A stretch of DNA of 64,000 nt from Pyrus communis (GCF_963583255.1 NC_084806.1:21184317-21248316), one strand, 5' to 3'; positions 1-11,889 are shown, counted from the stretch's first letter. Numbers and translations are program-made. Notes: generated by a model from the letters alone, not told the origin.

Positions 1-180
1 ATTCAAATGATGATCAAACATTAAAATCAATACATTAAGTCACCATTAAAACAGAAAATGAAACAAGAAATAGATGGACAAACTGAGCATTCTAACTTGA
101 TTACATGGCAAACTTTGCAAGGCTACATCGAATCCCTATAGATAGATTAGTTACAATTCATGTTTACTGAATGTTTAACA
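1..180 (-). mobile_element. Inverted LTR fragment of an unrelated LTR family (P)
   Basis: This is the reverse complement of 62864-63043. Read on the minus strand it begins TGTTAAACATTC, so the TG terminus of the LTR lies at 180; the rest runs off the left edge of the window. The intact-looking copy at 62864-63615 starts with TG and ends with CA. Its 3' part contains a phrase (GTCCCTGTGGATTCGAC) that I associate with the ends of plant LTRs. There is no coding potential. Confidence 0.6.
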
Positions 181-190
181 TAAAGGTACA

Positions 191-464
191 CAACATGAAT
201 GAACATAGAATGAAGTAGAAGGAACCCTTGAAGCAAAACTGATGTTGAATTCCTTGAAGAGTGCCTTCGGTGTTGGAGCTCCCAAATGTGTTTGTAAATG
301 AGGGTGGAGAAACTAATGTCGAATGGTTTCTGTGAGTGGTACGTAAATGGAGAGCAATGGACAGTTTATGGAGTGAAATGGGAGAGGTTTTTAGGGTGTG
401 TAATGGACTGGATGATGAATAAGACTTGCGGATGGGAAAGGGAGAGAATATGGACAGTTTCTGT
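191..464 (+). repeat. Direct repeat S, left copy
   Basis: These 274 bases recur in the same orientation at 63614-63887 with only a few differences, for example one A inserted near 63740. In both places the repeat follows a P-type LTR, but the LTR is inverted here and direct on the right. The short ORFs in it are not convincing. It may be part of another LTR or of the original target locus. Confidence 0.75.
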
Positions 465-1286
465 CAGAGAGGGAGAATGTGTCGAATCTAAGAGGATGGT
501 GAATGACAATGAGATAGAATGATGGGCAGAAAATGGAGCCAATGGAATGTGTGTAATGGAATGGTTTCAGAAGAAAACTTGCGGCCCCTCCTTTTTGTGT
601 CAAGTGAGCATTGTTTATACAAAAAGAATGTGTCTTACACCATCAGATTGGATCTCTCAAATGTTTAATTCAGATGGCAGTGCATAAGTGATGGAATGGC
701 ATCAAATGAGCTGGACTTGAATGGGTTTCTGAGGAGTTGTTCCCACGGCATGGACAAGGCCTGCAAGTGTGTGGTTTGTTTAAACAAAATGCATGTGCAA
801 AGCCTGCCACAAGTGAGTGGACAATCTGAAACTAGTTAGAATAATCTGGAATTGGGTATGGACATGCACGGGCTGGACATGAAGGGATGAGTTGGATTTC
901 TGAAATGATGAAGTGGAGAAGGGAAATGGAATGCACGGCACAAGGTATGAACATGCATGTGAATGCATGTTTTGATGTTTTAGAAGTGCATAATCTGATT
1001 TGGAACCAAATGGGAGTGCACGGGCAGGTTGTGGACATGCATGTGATTGCATGTTTTTGCCTTGTTTAGAACCACCCAAAGTGACTCCAATGCATCACTT
1101 TCTGTTTAGAACCATCCAATGTGGTCGAATTACACACTTGGCTGCACACTAACACAAAACAATGTAAAACGCAACTAGTTTAATCCAAAACATCACAAAG
1201 ACACCAAATAAGGGAGATATAGATGCATGCAAAATGTGACTTATCAGAGAACAAGCCATTTAAGTCGCATGAATATGCTCCTATCA
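465..1286 (-). repeat. Degenerate LTR-like sequence ending in the family LTR terminus
   Basis: The last 40 bases (1247-1286) match the terminus of the main family LTR on the minus strand, ending GAATATGCTCCTATCA. The preceding 800 bases do not match the main family. They contain several imperfect repeats built on GGACATGCA between about 860 and 1050. I read this as an LTR of a diverged subfamily. Its other end and its target duplication were not found, and no gene is seen. Confidence 0.4.
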
Positions 1287-2820
1287 CAAATAAAACCCTA
1301 GCCACATATTTTAACCAATTTCCTTTTAGTTTCTGATTTGATTTCCTAATTCTAGAAGCCTTTGACTTAATTTTAGTTAATCAAAATAAGTTAGGGTTTT
1401 AATTTCTGAAAACCCTTTTAATATTTGGACTTAAGCTGCACCCTAGGATAATTCTTTCATCATTCCATACATTGCCGCAGCCACCATCATTCTTCCACCT
1501 TCAATCCGCAACCTTCCATCCATTCCAGCCACCATTCTACACCTCCATACACTTACACACCATTGCAGCCACCTTCCACCTCTCTGCCGCAACACTTTAC
1601 CATCCTAAATCCCTTCCTAAACCAAAATCACCCTAAGACCTCTGTGCCGCAGCAAGGAGAAGAAGAAAGCGGAGCTTGAACGTGCAGAAATTCAAAGTGG
1701 AATCGCTGGGCGTTCTAGGTGTAATCAATCTTTTGTTCCCTATGTTTAATTTCAATTTTGTTTCTCTTTCTGTGAACATGAGAGGCTAAACCCCTAGTTA
1801 GCTAGGGGGTGATTCAAAACCATGTATATGCTTGCAATATAAATTGATTACCTTCAGTTGGAATTTCATGAGTTGTGGATTCAATTTGTTTAACTGCTTG
1901 ATTGATAACGTATTCCTATATGTTTATTGAGAGTGCACGCTTAATTTTCATGCATGAATATGATACTAGAATATAAGGGAGTTTCACCTAATAGTTACAA
2001 ACTTATATTCACAAGTAGTGGAGGTCGCTTATAAACGATCGCGTTAAATGAATTCTTGGCACTAGTTTCATGCTCATCATAGTAACGAATGCATCGTCAA
2101 CACATATAGTTTTCATGTTGCTTAATGATCTTTGATTGTATCTTTATTGTGCTTTTCACGTAAAGGACTTTTGGAGAATGTTTTGAATTGTCGTATGCGC
2201 TTTCCCATCCAATTCATTAACTTAAGGAGAACTTGAAGGTTAATTTAAGCGAACCTAATTAACCCGGGGCGTTGAGTTTCATGATTCATCGAAAGACCAA
2301 CTGAAAATCATCTTGTATGCAAGTGTAACATGTGTGGAGAAGAACCTTCTAGCTAGCATTCCATCCATATTTTCAACAAATTCGTTTTTATAATCTGTTT
2401 TCATTACAATCTGTTTTCATTGTTTTAATTTGGTCAAGACTAAACCCCCCTTTACTTTAGTGTTTCAATTTAGTTAGAAAGTGTCTTAGTTTGTGTTTCT
2501 AAGTGTTTTGATTCAAGTTATAACCCAAATTCGTCCAAATTAGTGTTAGGTGTTCAAAACTGCCCAGATTGTGTTTTTAAGGCAGTTTTGAGTGTTTTGT
2601 TGCTGTTTTGAGTCTTTTGGTTTGTTTTAGTGTTTTAGTGTTTAGTTTTGCATTCTTTGAGTCTAGTTTAGTGTTTTAACCTTTGTTTTACGTTTTTGAG
2701 TCAGTTTTCAAGTGATTTAGCAATCCCTCCTAATCCCCGGTTTAGAACGATCCCTACTTATACATATACTACAATTGTCAAAAGAGGGTTTTAATTTGTG
2801 TGCTTATATATTTCGCATCA
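1287..2820 (+). repeat. 5' LTR (left edge unclear) of Athila-like element E0
   Basis: From about 1795 to 2820 this is recognisably the second half of the family LTR: it shares the block AGCTAGGGGGTGATTC, the conserved central part, and the end TTCGCATCA at 2820. It is followed at once by a tRNA-Asp primer binding site. The first 500 bases do not resemble the other LTRs. Instead of the two 46-nt hairpins seen in the other copies, there is one weak counterpart near 1680-1720. The true 5' end is probably hidden by the sequence ending at 1286. Confidence 0.6.
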
Positions 2821-2826
2821 AATTTT

Positions 2827-2844
2827 TGGCGCCGTTGCCGGAGA
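2827..2844 (+). promoter_or_regulatory. Primer binding site for tRNA-Asp (E0)
   Basis: TGGCGCCGTTGCCGGAGA lies six bases after the LTR end. It complements the 3' end of plant tRNA-Asp with one mismatch (A for G at position 16). All other copies in the window have the perfect 18-base form. Confidence 0.85.
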
Positions 2845-2945
2845 TTAGTAACTTTGCTAATCCCTTGGATTGTTTACTTTCTGTTTATTTTATTTTGTTA
2901 AAGTTTCTGACCTTGTTTTGTTTTTCTTGTTTTAGGTACTAGTTT

Positions 2946-3375
2946 ATGACTCGGAGTTCCCAACTGATTCGTGAGCATATCTTGGACTTTGACGGCGATT
3001 TCGAGAGGACTTTGAGACGAAAGAGGAATCAACACGAATCAAATCCACCAAGCCCGGAACTTGACCTTGAAGAACAAGTTATAGAAGAGGAAGAAGAGGC
3101 TACGGATCAGATTTTTGAAGAAACACAAGGCATGGCCGTGGACAACCGGACACTCAAGGAGCTTTCTGCTTCGGGATTGGATAATGCCTAACCTTTGTGT
3201 ATCCAATATCCCACGCCTGCCCAAGGTAAGACCGAAGAGTTCGAGTTGAAGTCAAGTTTGCTCCACCACATTCCAAAATACCATGGGTTGTCCATGAAGG
3301 ACCTGAACAAGCATCTGAAAGAATTCGAAGTGGTGTGTTCAAGCATGATTCCTGTCAACGTCGATGGAAGTATTT
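2946..3375 (+). pseudogene. gag: Athila-type gag, N-terminal part, nonsense-mutated and truncated
   Basis: This is the only piece of a true retrotransposon Gag N-terminus in the window. It opens MTRSSQLIREHILD and later reads PLCIQYP, FELKSSLLHHIPKYHG and HLKEFEVVCSSM, which I recognise as the conserved core at the start of the plant Athila Gag (capsid precursor). Two breaks are visible. An in-frame TAA at 3189-3191 stands where the family has glutamine, consistent with a single C-to-T change. The frame is then cut at 3375, where the LTR of element U begins. No later gag or pol sequence follows in the window. The leader between the primer binding site and the ATG ends in TTGTTTTAGGTACTAG, which W and Z also keep. 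Confidence 0.8.
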
Positions 3376-5398
3376 TGATGCGAAATATATTAAGCACACA
3401 AATTAAACCCTCTTCTGACAATTGTAGCAAAGTATGTAAGTAGGGATCGTTCAAAACCGGGGATTAGGAGGGATTGCTAAACTCTTGAAAACTGACCTAA
3501 GAACTCCAAAACAAAGTTAAAAACACTAATTTGGACTCAAAGAATGAAAAACCAAAGTTAAAACACTAAAACAAAACAAAAACTCAAAACAGCAACTAGA
3601 AGACTCAAAACTGCCTAAAAACCACTTTCTGGGCAGTTTTGAGCACCTACACTAATTTGGACGAAATTGGTTGAAAACTTGACTCAAAACACTTAAAAAC
3701 ATGAACCAAAACAATTTCTAACTAAATTGAGACTTCAAAGTAAAGGGGGATTTGATTTGGACGAAATTAAAGTTGAGAAAACAGATTGCAAAGTAAAACT
3801 GATTTTGAAACGTTTTTGGGGTTTTTAATGGATGATGAACTAGTTAGGGGTTCTTTCTCCACACATGACAAGTATGCAAATGACTCGATTTCCAGTTATT
3901 CCTTCATAGAATTATGAATGACAATGCCCCAAATTAACCGTGACATCACTAGTTAATTCTCAAGTTTTCCTTGTGTTATTGAATTGGATGACATCATACG
4001 ACAACCCAAAGCATTCTTCAAAAGTTCCTTACATGACATCATAATAAAGATACAATCAAAGATCATTACGTTCAATGAAAACTATAAGCATTGACAAAGC
4101 ACTTGTGACTATGACATCATGACACTTATGCTAGGAATTGAACTTAACGCGATTGTGACTAGCAACCTTCACTACTTGTGAATATAAGTGTGTGACAATT
4201 ATGTGAAACAAACTTATATTCTAGCATCATATTCATGCAAGCCAATTAAGTGTCGACCCCTAATTAACAAACACAAATACGTTATTACTCGCACAGTTAA
4301 GCCAATTGCATTCACGATTCAAGAACTCATAACTGGAATTTATCAAATCAACTTGCACACATAGTTATGGCTTTGAAATCACCCCTAACCAATAGGGGTT
4401 TAGCCACTCATGTTCATAGCAAAATGAAAGGAAAATAAATTAAACATTGAAATCATAAAACGAATTACACCTAGAATGCACCAACGACGAAGCTTGAGCA
4501 TCCAAGAGTCTTTCCTTCTTTCTCCTTGCTACGGCACAAAGGTGGATGGGATGGTTGGGATGTGTTTTAGGATCAGGGATTATGGAATTGGATGGAGGAT
4601 AGGCACGGCAAGGTGTAGTGTTTGGCTGGAATTGTGTTTTTAGGATTTTAGGATGTGTAGAGTGGTGTGGCTAGATGAATGGACGAAAATTGGGTGAATG
4701 AGTGATCCCCCAAGTGCCTTGCTGCAAAGCCTTATTTATAGGGCTAGGAAAGGTTTTGAACTTAGTTGAAACCAAAAGGTTTTTTGTACCAGAAATTCTA
4801 TACATGAAACACTTAAAGGATATATGTGTGTAGCTTGGACAAGGTAGGAGACAAGATAGGACGGCTAGGAGACAAGGTAGGACGGCTAGTGACGGCTAGG
4901 AGACAAGGTAGGACGGCTAGTGACAAGCTAGGACGGCTAGTAGACAAGGTAGGACGGCTAGTGACTAGCTAGGACGGCTAGGAGACAAGCTAGGACGGCT
5001 AGGAGACAAGCTAGGACGGCTAGTGACAAGCTAGGACGGCTAGTAGACAAGGTAGGACGGCTAGTGACAAGTTAGGACGGCTAGGAGACAAGCTAGAAAT
5101 TAGGCACCATGTGTGAATAGATAAAGCCTTCTAGAAATAAGGTTTTTTTTAGGCCCCCTTGCAGCTCCCTAACTGAATTCAAGCCTTCAAATTCGTCCAT
5201 CCTCATGCCTCCATGCTTGCACTATCCAATCTTGGCCCAAAAATGCTCTAGAATGCTCCAAATTGCTTCTTTTCGCATACTTTGACACTAAAACCTGAAA
5301 TTGCACGAAAATGACTTTAAACACTTAAACTAACTAAGGAAAAACAACATAAATGCATGAGAACAAGCCAATTAAGTCGCATAAAAATGCTCCTATCA
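3376..5398 (-). repeat. 3' LTR of element U (2023 bp)
   Basis: Its ends are TGATGCGAAATATATT and AAAAATGCTCCTATCA. It contains the conserved half shared with E0 and the other LTRs, followed by a lineage-specific part with the GGACGGCTAG minisatellite. A TATA-like stretch (TTATTTATAGG, reverse of CCTATAAATAA) lies near 4732-4742 and would be the LTR promoter on the minus strand. Confidence 0.8.
4836..5096. repeat. Minisatellite of about 20-bp units inside the U LTR
   Basis: More than a dozen head-to-tail variants of GACAAGCTAGGACGGCTAG occur, with spacer variants (GTGACAAG, GAGACAAG, GTAGACAAG). It lies in the U3 part of the LTR upstream of the TATA-like site. No other LTR in the window has this repeat. 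Confidence 0.9.
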
Positions 5399-5641
5399 AA
5401 TTCCCCCACACTTAGCTTTTGCTAGTCCTCGAGCAAAACAAAGAAATAAAACAGGACAAAACAAACAAACATAATCTAAACCTTCCAACGTTTGCCTCAG
5501 GGATTTCCAATGCACATGACATGTTAAAGATTATCATTCCCACAGATTTGAGTCAATTTAACACTTAAGCACATGCTTAATCATAGTCACTACTTACTAG
5601 TTCACAATTAACCAATTAAAACAATGTTTTGAATGTAGTAA

Positions 5642-6122
5642 TGATAGGAGCATATTCATGCGACTTAAATGGCTTGTTCTCGTACATTTACGTTATGTTT
5701 CTTTAGTTATTTTAGTTCTTTATGCTTCTTTTGTGTGTTTTTAGGTTCTAAGGGCTTAGGGAGCAAGAAAGTGCATTTTGAGGCTATTTGGAGCATTTTT
5801 GGGCATGGATTGGATAGCTTATCCATGGAGCCAAAAGGATGGACGAAATTGAAGGCCATTTATGCAATTTAGGACATACAACAAAGGGCCTAGCCCATTC
5901 TCTCTTAAACCAAACCCAAGGCCATGCATTTCCTTCCAATTCCAAAATCCACAATCACTTCAAAGCCATGCAAAACCTTTCAACATCCTTTAATCATTCC
6001 CTTTTAAGTTATGATTGTATTTCCTAACCCTACATGCATTATTTATTAGCATCTTCACATGCATTCATCATAATTCACCCTAGCTACCACCATTCACACT
6101 CACATGCATTCACACACACTTC
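5642..6122 (+). repeat. 5' LTR of Z, first segment
   Basis: The first 481 bases of the Z LTR, nearly identical to 58995-59475. It ends with ACTTC (6118-6122), the left target duplication of Y. The short ORFs here are LTR sequence and not genes. Confidence 0.9.
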
Positions 6123-8073
6123 TGATGCGAGAATTATACGCACACAAATTAAACCCTCTTTTTGACAATTGTAGTATAAGTATAAGTAGGGATCGTTCTT
6201 AACCGGGGATTAGGAGGGATTGCAAATCACTTGGAAACTGACTCAAAAACGTAAAAACACAATATAAAACACTATACTAGACTCAAAGAATGCAAAACTA
6301 AACTTTAAAACACTAAGACAAACCAAAAGACTCAAACATCACCCAAAACACTCAAAACTGCCTTAAAATCACTTTCTGGCCAGTTTTGAACACTTTGGTG
6401 AATTTGGACGAATTTGTGTAAGAAATTGAATCAAAACACTTATAAACACAAACTAAGACACTTTCTAACTAAATTGGACACTAAAGTAAAGGGGGATTAA
6501 GGTTTTGACGAAATTAAATTAAATGACAGATTGTAATTAAGGCAGAATGTAAATATGAATATGATGAAAAGTATGGATGAATGCTAGCTAAGGGGTTCAT
6601 CTCCACACATGTTACACTTGCATAATAAAACGATTTCCAATTGCATTTCAATAAACCATGAATTCTCAACACCCCGGGTTAATTAGGTCTGCTTAAATTA
6701 ACCGTCAAGTTTTCCTTAAGTTAATGAATTGGATGATTGCATACGACAACCCAAAGCATTCCCCACAAGTTCCCTACATGAATTGCATAATAGAGATACA
6801 AGCAAGAATCATTAAGTTCTTTGAAAACTATAAGTGTTGACGAGGCATTCGTTACTATGATTGCATGAAACTTATGCCAAGAATTTATTTAACGCGATTG
6901 TTTATAAGCAACCTCCACTACTTGTGAATATAAGTTCATAACTATTAGGTGAAACTCACTTATATTCTAGCGTCATATTCATGCATGAAAATTAAGCGTG
7001 CACTCTCAATAAACATACATAAATAGGTTATCAATAAAACAGTTAAACAAATTGAATTCACAACTTATGAAACGTAATTAGAAGTAATCAAATCAAAATG
7101 CAAGTATAAACATATATTTCGAATCACCCCCTAGCTAAGGGGGGTTTAGTTCTTCATAACATTGAAATCAAAGAAACACCTAAACATTCCAACAACTCAA
7201 ACTTGAATTGTATGAACGTTTAAGCACTCTTTTCTTCCATTCCTCAAACATACAAAACAAAGAGAATTGAATTTAAACATTGAAATCAAAGAAACACCTA
7301 AACATTCCAACAACTCAAACTTGAATTGTATGAACGTTTAGGCCCTCTTCTCTTCCTCTTTATTGTAGCACAAGGTCTAAGGATAGTTTGATGGTGTGAA
7401 TGGTTTGGGGAGTGGTTGGAGTGGCTGCAATGGAGGAGAAAAGTGTTTTGGTGGCTGCTGCAAGGGTGTGGAGAGGTTTTGACGAATTTCTGGAATATGG
7501 AAGAGTGAATGAGAATTGTGTATGGTTTTTATAGGGAGATGGATGGATGGGAGAGGGAACATGACAGCTAGGTTGCATGTGCAAATGCTGGAATTCTGAA
7601 ATGGTGATGGGAGATGCATGTGGCTGATTTATGCATGTGATTAAAGGGTGGGAGTGCATGTGCAATGAGTGGTGTTGTTGGTGTGTGAAAGTGGCTGAAT
7701 TGGTGGTGCATGTGATTAAAGAGTGAATGCATGTGTTGAATGATTTCTTGGTGAGGGAATGCATGTGCAAATGCATGTGGAATGTGGCTGCAATGATGAA
7801 AGAATAAAGGGTGCATGTGGGTTAATTAATGAAGGAAATGCATGTGCAATGACAATGTGTTAGAATGGATGTGTGTTATGCATGTTAAGTGATAAGTGAT
7901 AAGTGATGATGATAAGTGATAAGTGATAAGTGATGATGATAAGTGATAAGTGATTATGATAAGTGATATGATAAGTGATGATGATAAGTGATAAGTGATA
8001 TGATATGTGGTTATGATATGATAAGTGGTGATGATAAGTAATGATATGTGGGAGTGTGGCTGAAATGAAGGAG
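6123..8073 (-). repeat. 3' (left) LTR of Y, first segment
   Basis: This matches 41884-42612 followed by 50770-51985 of the right LTR with scattered substitutions. A TATA box on the minus strand lies at 7526-7533. The paired 46-nt hairpins lie at 7179-7224 and 7297-7342. A GATAAGT-type tandem array occupies about 7885-8045. The segment ends with AGGAG (8069-8073), the left target duplication of X. Confidence 0.9.
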
Positions 8074-9128
8074 TGATAGGAGCATATTTATGCGACTTAA
8101 ATGGCTTGTTCTCGTACATTTACGTTATGTTTCTTTAGTTATTTTAGTACTTTAAGCTATTTTCGTGTGTTTGTAGGTCCAAAGGGCTAAAGGAGCAAAA
8201 AGATGCATTTTGGAGACTTTTGGAGCACTTTTGGGCTAAGGACGGATAGCTTATGCTTGAAGCCAAAGTGTTGGACGAAATTGAAGACCTAATTCGAGCC
8301 AAAGTGTTGGAACCTTGTTCTCTTTAGTTTTAGGACATTTAAACCTTTCCTAATCCCAATCATGCCATGCATAACACACATCCATTCTAACACATTGTCA
8401 TTGCACATGCATTTCCTTCATTAGTTAACCCACATGCACTTATCACTTATCATCACCACATATCATATCACTTAATCACTTATCACTTATCATCACCACT
8501 TAACCACTTATCATATCATAACCACATATCATATCACTTAACATATCATCCACCTACTTCACCTACAACATCCACCTACTTCACCTACAACATCCACTTC
8601 ACCTACAACATCCACCTACTTCACCTACAACATCCACCTACTTCACCTACAAATGACATAGCCATATGTTCCCTCCACTACTCCTATAAATACCCTTGCA
8701 TTCATTCATTCATGGACATCTCATTTTCATACACAACACATTACAAACACATTCTCCCTTCCCTAGCCGTGAGCTTCCCATCTCTCCCCTTATAATCCAA
8801 ACACCATTTTTCCATTCCCCTTCCACTTCTACACCACTCCTCATCCATTTCCATAATCCCCCAAACCTCACCTTAGACCTTGTGCTACAACGAAGAGGAA
8901 GAGAAGAGGGCCTAAACGTTCATACAATTCAAGTTTGAGTTGTTGGAATGTTTAGGTGATTCTTTGATTTCAATGTTTCATTTTAATTCTCTTTGTTTTG
9001 TGCGTATGAGGAATGGAAGAGAAGAGTGCCTAAACGTTCATACAATTCAAGTTTGAGTTGTTGGAATGTTTAGGCGTTTCTTTGATTTCAAAGATATGAG
9101 GAAATAAAACCCCCTTTAGCTAGGGGGT
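8074..9128 (+). repeat. 5' LTR of X, first segment
   Basis: It begins TGATAGGAGCATATTTATGC. A tandem array of CCACCTACTTCACCTACAA units spans about 8550-8650. A TATA box TATAAATA lies at 8695-8702, and the paired hairpins at 8911-8956 and 9029-9074. It is nearly identical to 34547-35616 apart from one small gap in a tandem array near 8535. The last five bases (GGGGT) are the left target duplication of V. Confidence 0.9.
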
Positions 9129-10349
9129 TGATAGGAGCATATTCATGCGACTTAAATGGCTTGTTCTCGTGCATTTACGTTATGTTTCTCTCGTTATTTT
9201 AGTCCTTTATGCTTCTTTTGTGTGTTTTCAGGTTCTAAGGGCCTAGGGAGCAAGAAAGTGCATTTTGAGGCCATTTGGAGCATTTTTGGGCATGGATTGG
9301 ATAACTTATCCATGGAGCCAAGAGGATGGACGAATTTGAAGGCCTTGTATGCACTTGAAGACACAAAACAATGGCCCTAACCCAACACATAACACCTTGC
9401 CATGAGCTTAACACATTATACCATACAAACCAACCTATTTTAGGCCCATTCTATGTACTTAAACCCTAGCCCTTTAAACTAGTTCATTTATCAATTATCA
9501 AACCATTCACTTATCACTTCCATTCACTTATCACTCACCACATATCATTCATTTATCACTTAACATATCATTCATTTATCACTTAACATATCATACACTT
9601 ATCATAATCATTAACTTATCACTTATCATAATCATTCACTTATTCTTTCATCATTCAACCACCAATTCAACACATGCATTTCAAACCTTTCAACACCCTT
9701 TAATCATCCCCCTTTAAGTTATGATTTTATTTCCTAACCCTACATGCATTATTTATTGCATCTTCACATGCATTCACACACACTTTACACATTCAAACAC
9801 TAGCCAAACCGTGAGCTCCCATTCCTTTATGCCATTTTCAGATTTCCACCCACTAACCTAGTCATCAACACATGCACTTCCACCTTTCATCCACAATGAT
9901 TCATGATTCATTCACTTTGCATTCCCTTTGCAATTACACCCCACATGTCCATTTAATCATTCAACCACATTCCCATTAACCACAAAACAAATCACACAAC
10001 ACACCAACACACATGCATCCTGAAATTCTTTGCCTTGCAATCACATGCATTTCCCTTGACATTTTCAGCCATCACACTTCATCATTACACCACCATTCAC
10101 TCTTTAACCCACACACACTTCACACAAACAACATTCACATGCATTCACATGCATTTCCAACACAAAACACACTCAAAACCGTGGCCACCTTTGCATTTCA
10201 GGATTCCCATTTGCATTTTCAGATTTCCAGCTTTCCCTTTTATTTTCCAGCTTTCATTCTTCATCATTGCAGCCATTCCACATGCAATTCTCCATCATTC
10301 CTCCACACAAACACCTTAAACAAATAGCCATATACATCTCCACTCCTCC

Positions 10350-10357
10350 TATAAATA
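10350..10357 (+). promoter_or_regulatory. LTR promoter TATA box of V
   Basis: TATAAATA occurs in the context CTCCTATAAATACCC. The same context recurs at 8695 and 35172 (X), 60699 (T), 18327 (V 3' LTR), and inverted at 26216 and 33249 (X'). Y and W have TATAAAA at the same place. This conservation, about 220 bases upstream of the first hairpin, places the start of the genomic RNA shortly downstream. Confidence 0.65.
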
Positions 10358-10572
10358 CCCTTGCATTCCCATCATTCAAAACATCTCATTTTCATACACA
10401 ACACACCACAAACACTTCCATTCCTTCTCTTTGCCGTGAGTCCCCTTAGAATCCAAAACCATCTTTCCATTTCCACCACTTCCCAACCCTCCAAACCACT
10501 CCTCTACCATTTCCATAATCCCCCAAACCTCACCTTAGACCTTGTGCCATAATAAAGAGGAAGAGAAGAGGA

Positions 10573-10736
10573 CCTAAACGTTCATACAATTCAAGTTTGA
10601 GTTGTTGGAATGTTTAGGTGATTCTTTGATTTCAATGTTTCATTTTAATTCTCTTTGTTTTGTACGTATAAGGAATGAAAGAGAAGAGTGCCTAAACGTT
10701 CATACAATTCAAGTTTGAGTTGTTGGAATGTTTAGG
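10573..10736 (+). repeat. Pair of 46-nt hairpins in the V LTR
   Basis: Two copies (10573-10618 and 10691-10736) share the same 46-base inverted repeat, from CCTAAACGTTC to GTTTAGG. Pairing base i with base 47-i leaves only two mismatches and two G-U pairs, with a 2-nt loop. The pair lies downstream of the TATA box, so it should be in the transcript. Confidence 0.8.
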
Positions 10737-11715
10737 TGTTTCTTTGATTTCAACGTAATGAGGAACTAAAACCCCCTTTAGCTAGGGGGTGATTCGAAAT
10801 AAATGTTTATGCTTGCATATGAATTGATTAAACTTTCGTTGGAATTTCATAAGTTGTGGATTCAATTCGTTTAATTGTTTGATTGATAACTTATTTATGT
10901 ATGTTCATTGAGATTGCAAGCTTAATTTTCATGCATGAATATGACGCTAGAATATAAGTGAGTTTCACCTAAACGTTACGAACTTATATTCACAAGTAGT
11001 GGAGGTTGCTCATAAACAATCGCGTTAAACGAATTCTTGGCATAAGTTTCATGCGTATTCCATAGTAACGAATGCCTCGTCAACACTTATAGTTTTCATA
11101 ATGCTTAATGATCTTTGATTGTATCTTTATTGTGCTTTTCACGTAAAGGACTTTTGGAGAATGTGGTGAATTGCGTTGCGCTAACCCATCCAATTCATTA
11201 ACTTAAGGAGAACTTGACGATTAATTTAAGCGGACCTAATTAACCCGGGGCGTTGAGTTTCATAATTTATCGAAAGACCAACTGAGAATCAATCTTGTAT
11301 GCAAGTGTAACATGTATGGAGATGAACCCCTTAGCTATTCTATCATCCATTCATTCCATTTCATCAATTCCATATTTACATTCTGTCTAGTTTATTAACT
11401 TGTTTCGTTATTTCAATTTTCGTAAAAACCTCAATCCCCCTTTTGCTTTAATGTTCATTTTAGTTAGAATTCAATTTAGTTTGTGTTTTTAAAGCATTTT
11501 GAGTCTTTTGATTTGTTTTAGTGTTTTAAAGTTTAGTTTCGCATTCTTTGAGTCTAGTTTAGTGTTTTATATTGTTTTTACGTTTTTAAGTCAGTTTCCA
11601 AGAGATTAACAATCCCTCCTAATCCCCGGTCCAGAACGATCCCTACTTATACATATACTACAATTGACAAAAAGAGGGTTTAATTTGTGTGCGTATAAAT
11701 TCTCGCATCAAATTT

Positions 11716-11733
11716 TGGCGCCGTTGCCGGGGA
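11716..11733 (+). promoter_or_regulatory. Primer binding site for tRNA-Asp (V)
   Basis: TGGCGCCGTTGCCGGGGA lies six bases after the LTR. It is a perfect complement of the last 18 bases of plant tRNA-Asp including CCA, where minus-strand DNA synthesis would start. Confidence 0.92.
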
Positions 11734-11889
11734 TTAGCAACTTTGCTAATCCCTTGGTTCTTTTCTTTTTTTTTGTTTAGTTGTTTTCGTTTTAGTTTCT
11801 AAACTTAGTGTTGTTTTCTTTGTTTGTTGTTACTTTTGATATTTGATTTAGTTCTCTTTCTTTGATTTTAGGTACTAGAGAAGTAAGAT

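Larger units (their letters stand above)
3376..5641 (-). mobile_element. Element U, LTR plus start of interior, interrupted by Z
   Basis: A minus-strand copy inserted into the gag of E0. Its 3' LTR occupies 3376-5398 (TGATGCG at the left, CTCCTATCA at the right). The reverse of the polypurine tract follows at 5399-5413, then 228 bases of interior including the family's GCTCGAGGACTAGCAAAAGC block. At 5642 the LTR of Z begins, after the bases AGTAA. The remainder of U is not found to the right of Z and T. The LTR is clearly diverged from V, X, Y and W, so U is an older or different subfamily. Confidence 0.8.
9129..11710 (+). repeat. 5' LTR of V
   Basis: Its ends are TGATAGGAGC and TTCTCGCATCA. 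U3 is about 1.2 kb of AT-rich sequence with CTTATCA-type tandem repeats (9490-9660). It is followed by the TATA box, the two hairpins, and a long conserved part that all family LTRs share. The small ORFs within are low-complexity His/Thr/Ser strings and not genes. Confidence 0.95.

Noticed and set aside
2321..2820. Possible tRNA-Asp gene because of the repeated CCCCGGCAACGGCGCCA
   Set aside because: Only the 18-base primer binding site complement is present at each place, always next to an LTR end; the rest of a tRNA cloverleaf is missing.
4836..5096. CRISPR-like array of regularly spaced repeats
   Set aside because: The units are contiguous minisatellite variants without unique spacers, in a plant LTR.
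5669..5872. ORFs starting MACSRTFTLCFF or MACSRAFTLCFS at LTR starts (5669, 9156, 17133, 59022)
   Set aside because: They recur only because the LTR start is conserved; they lie in U3 upstream of the TATA box and carry no recognisable domain.
7360..7776. Long ORFs rich in His, Thr, Ser and Pro in the LTRs (also near 10013, 17990, 43861, 49979, 51279, 52285)
   Set aside because: They lie in AT-rich tandem arrays of the U3 region, change with unit number, and overlap in all frames. No domain or codon bias supports them.
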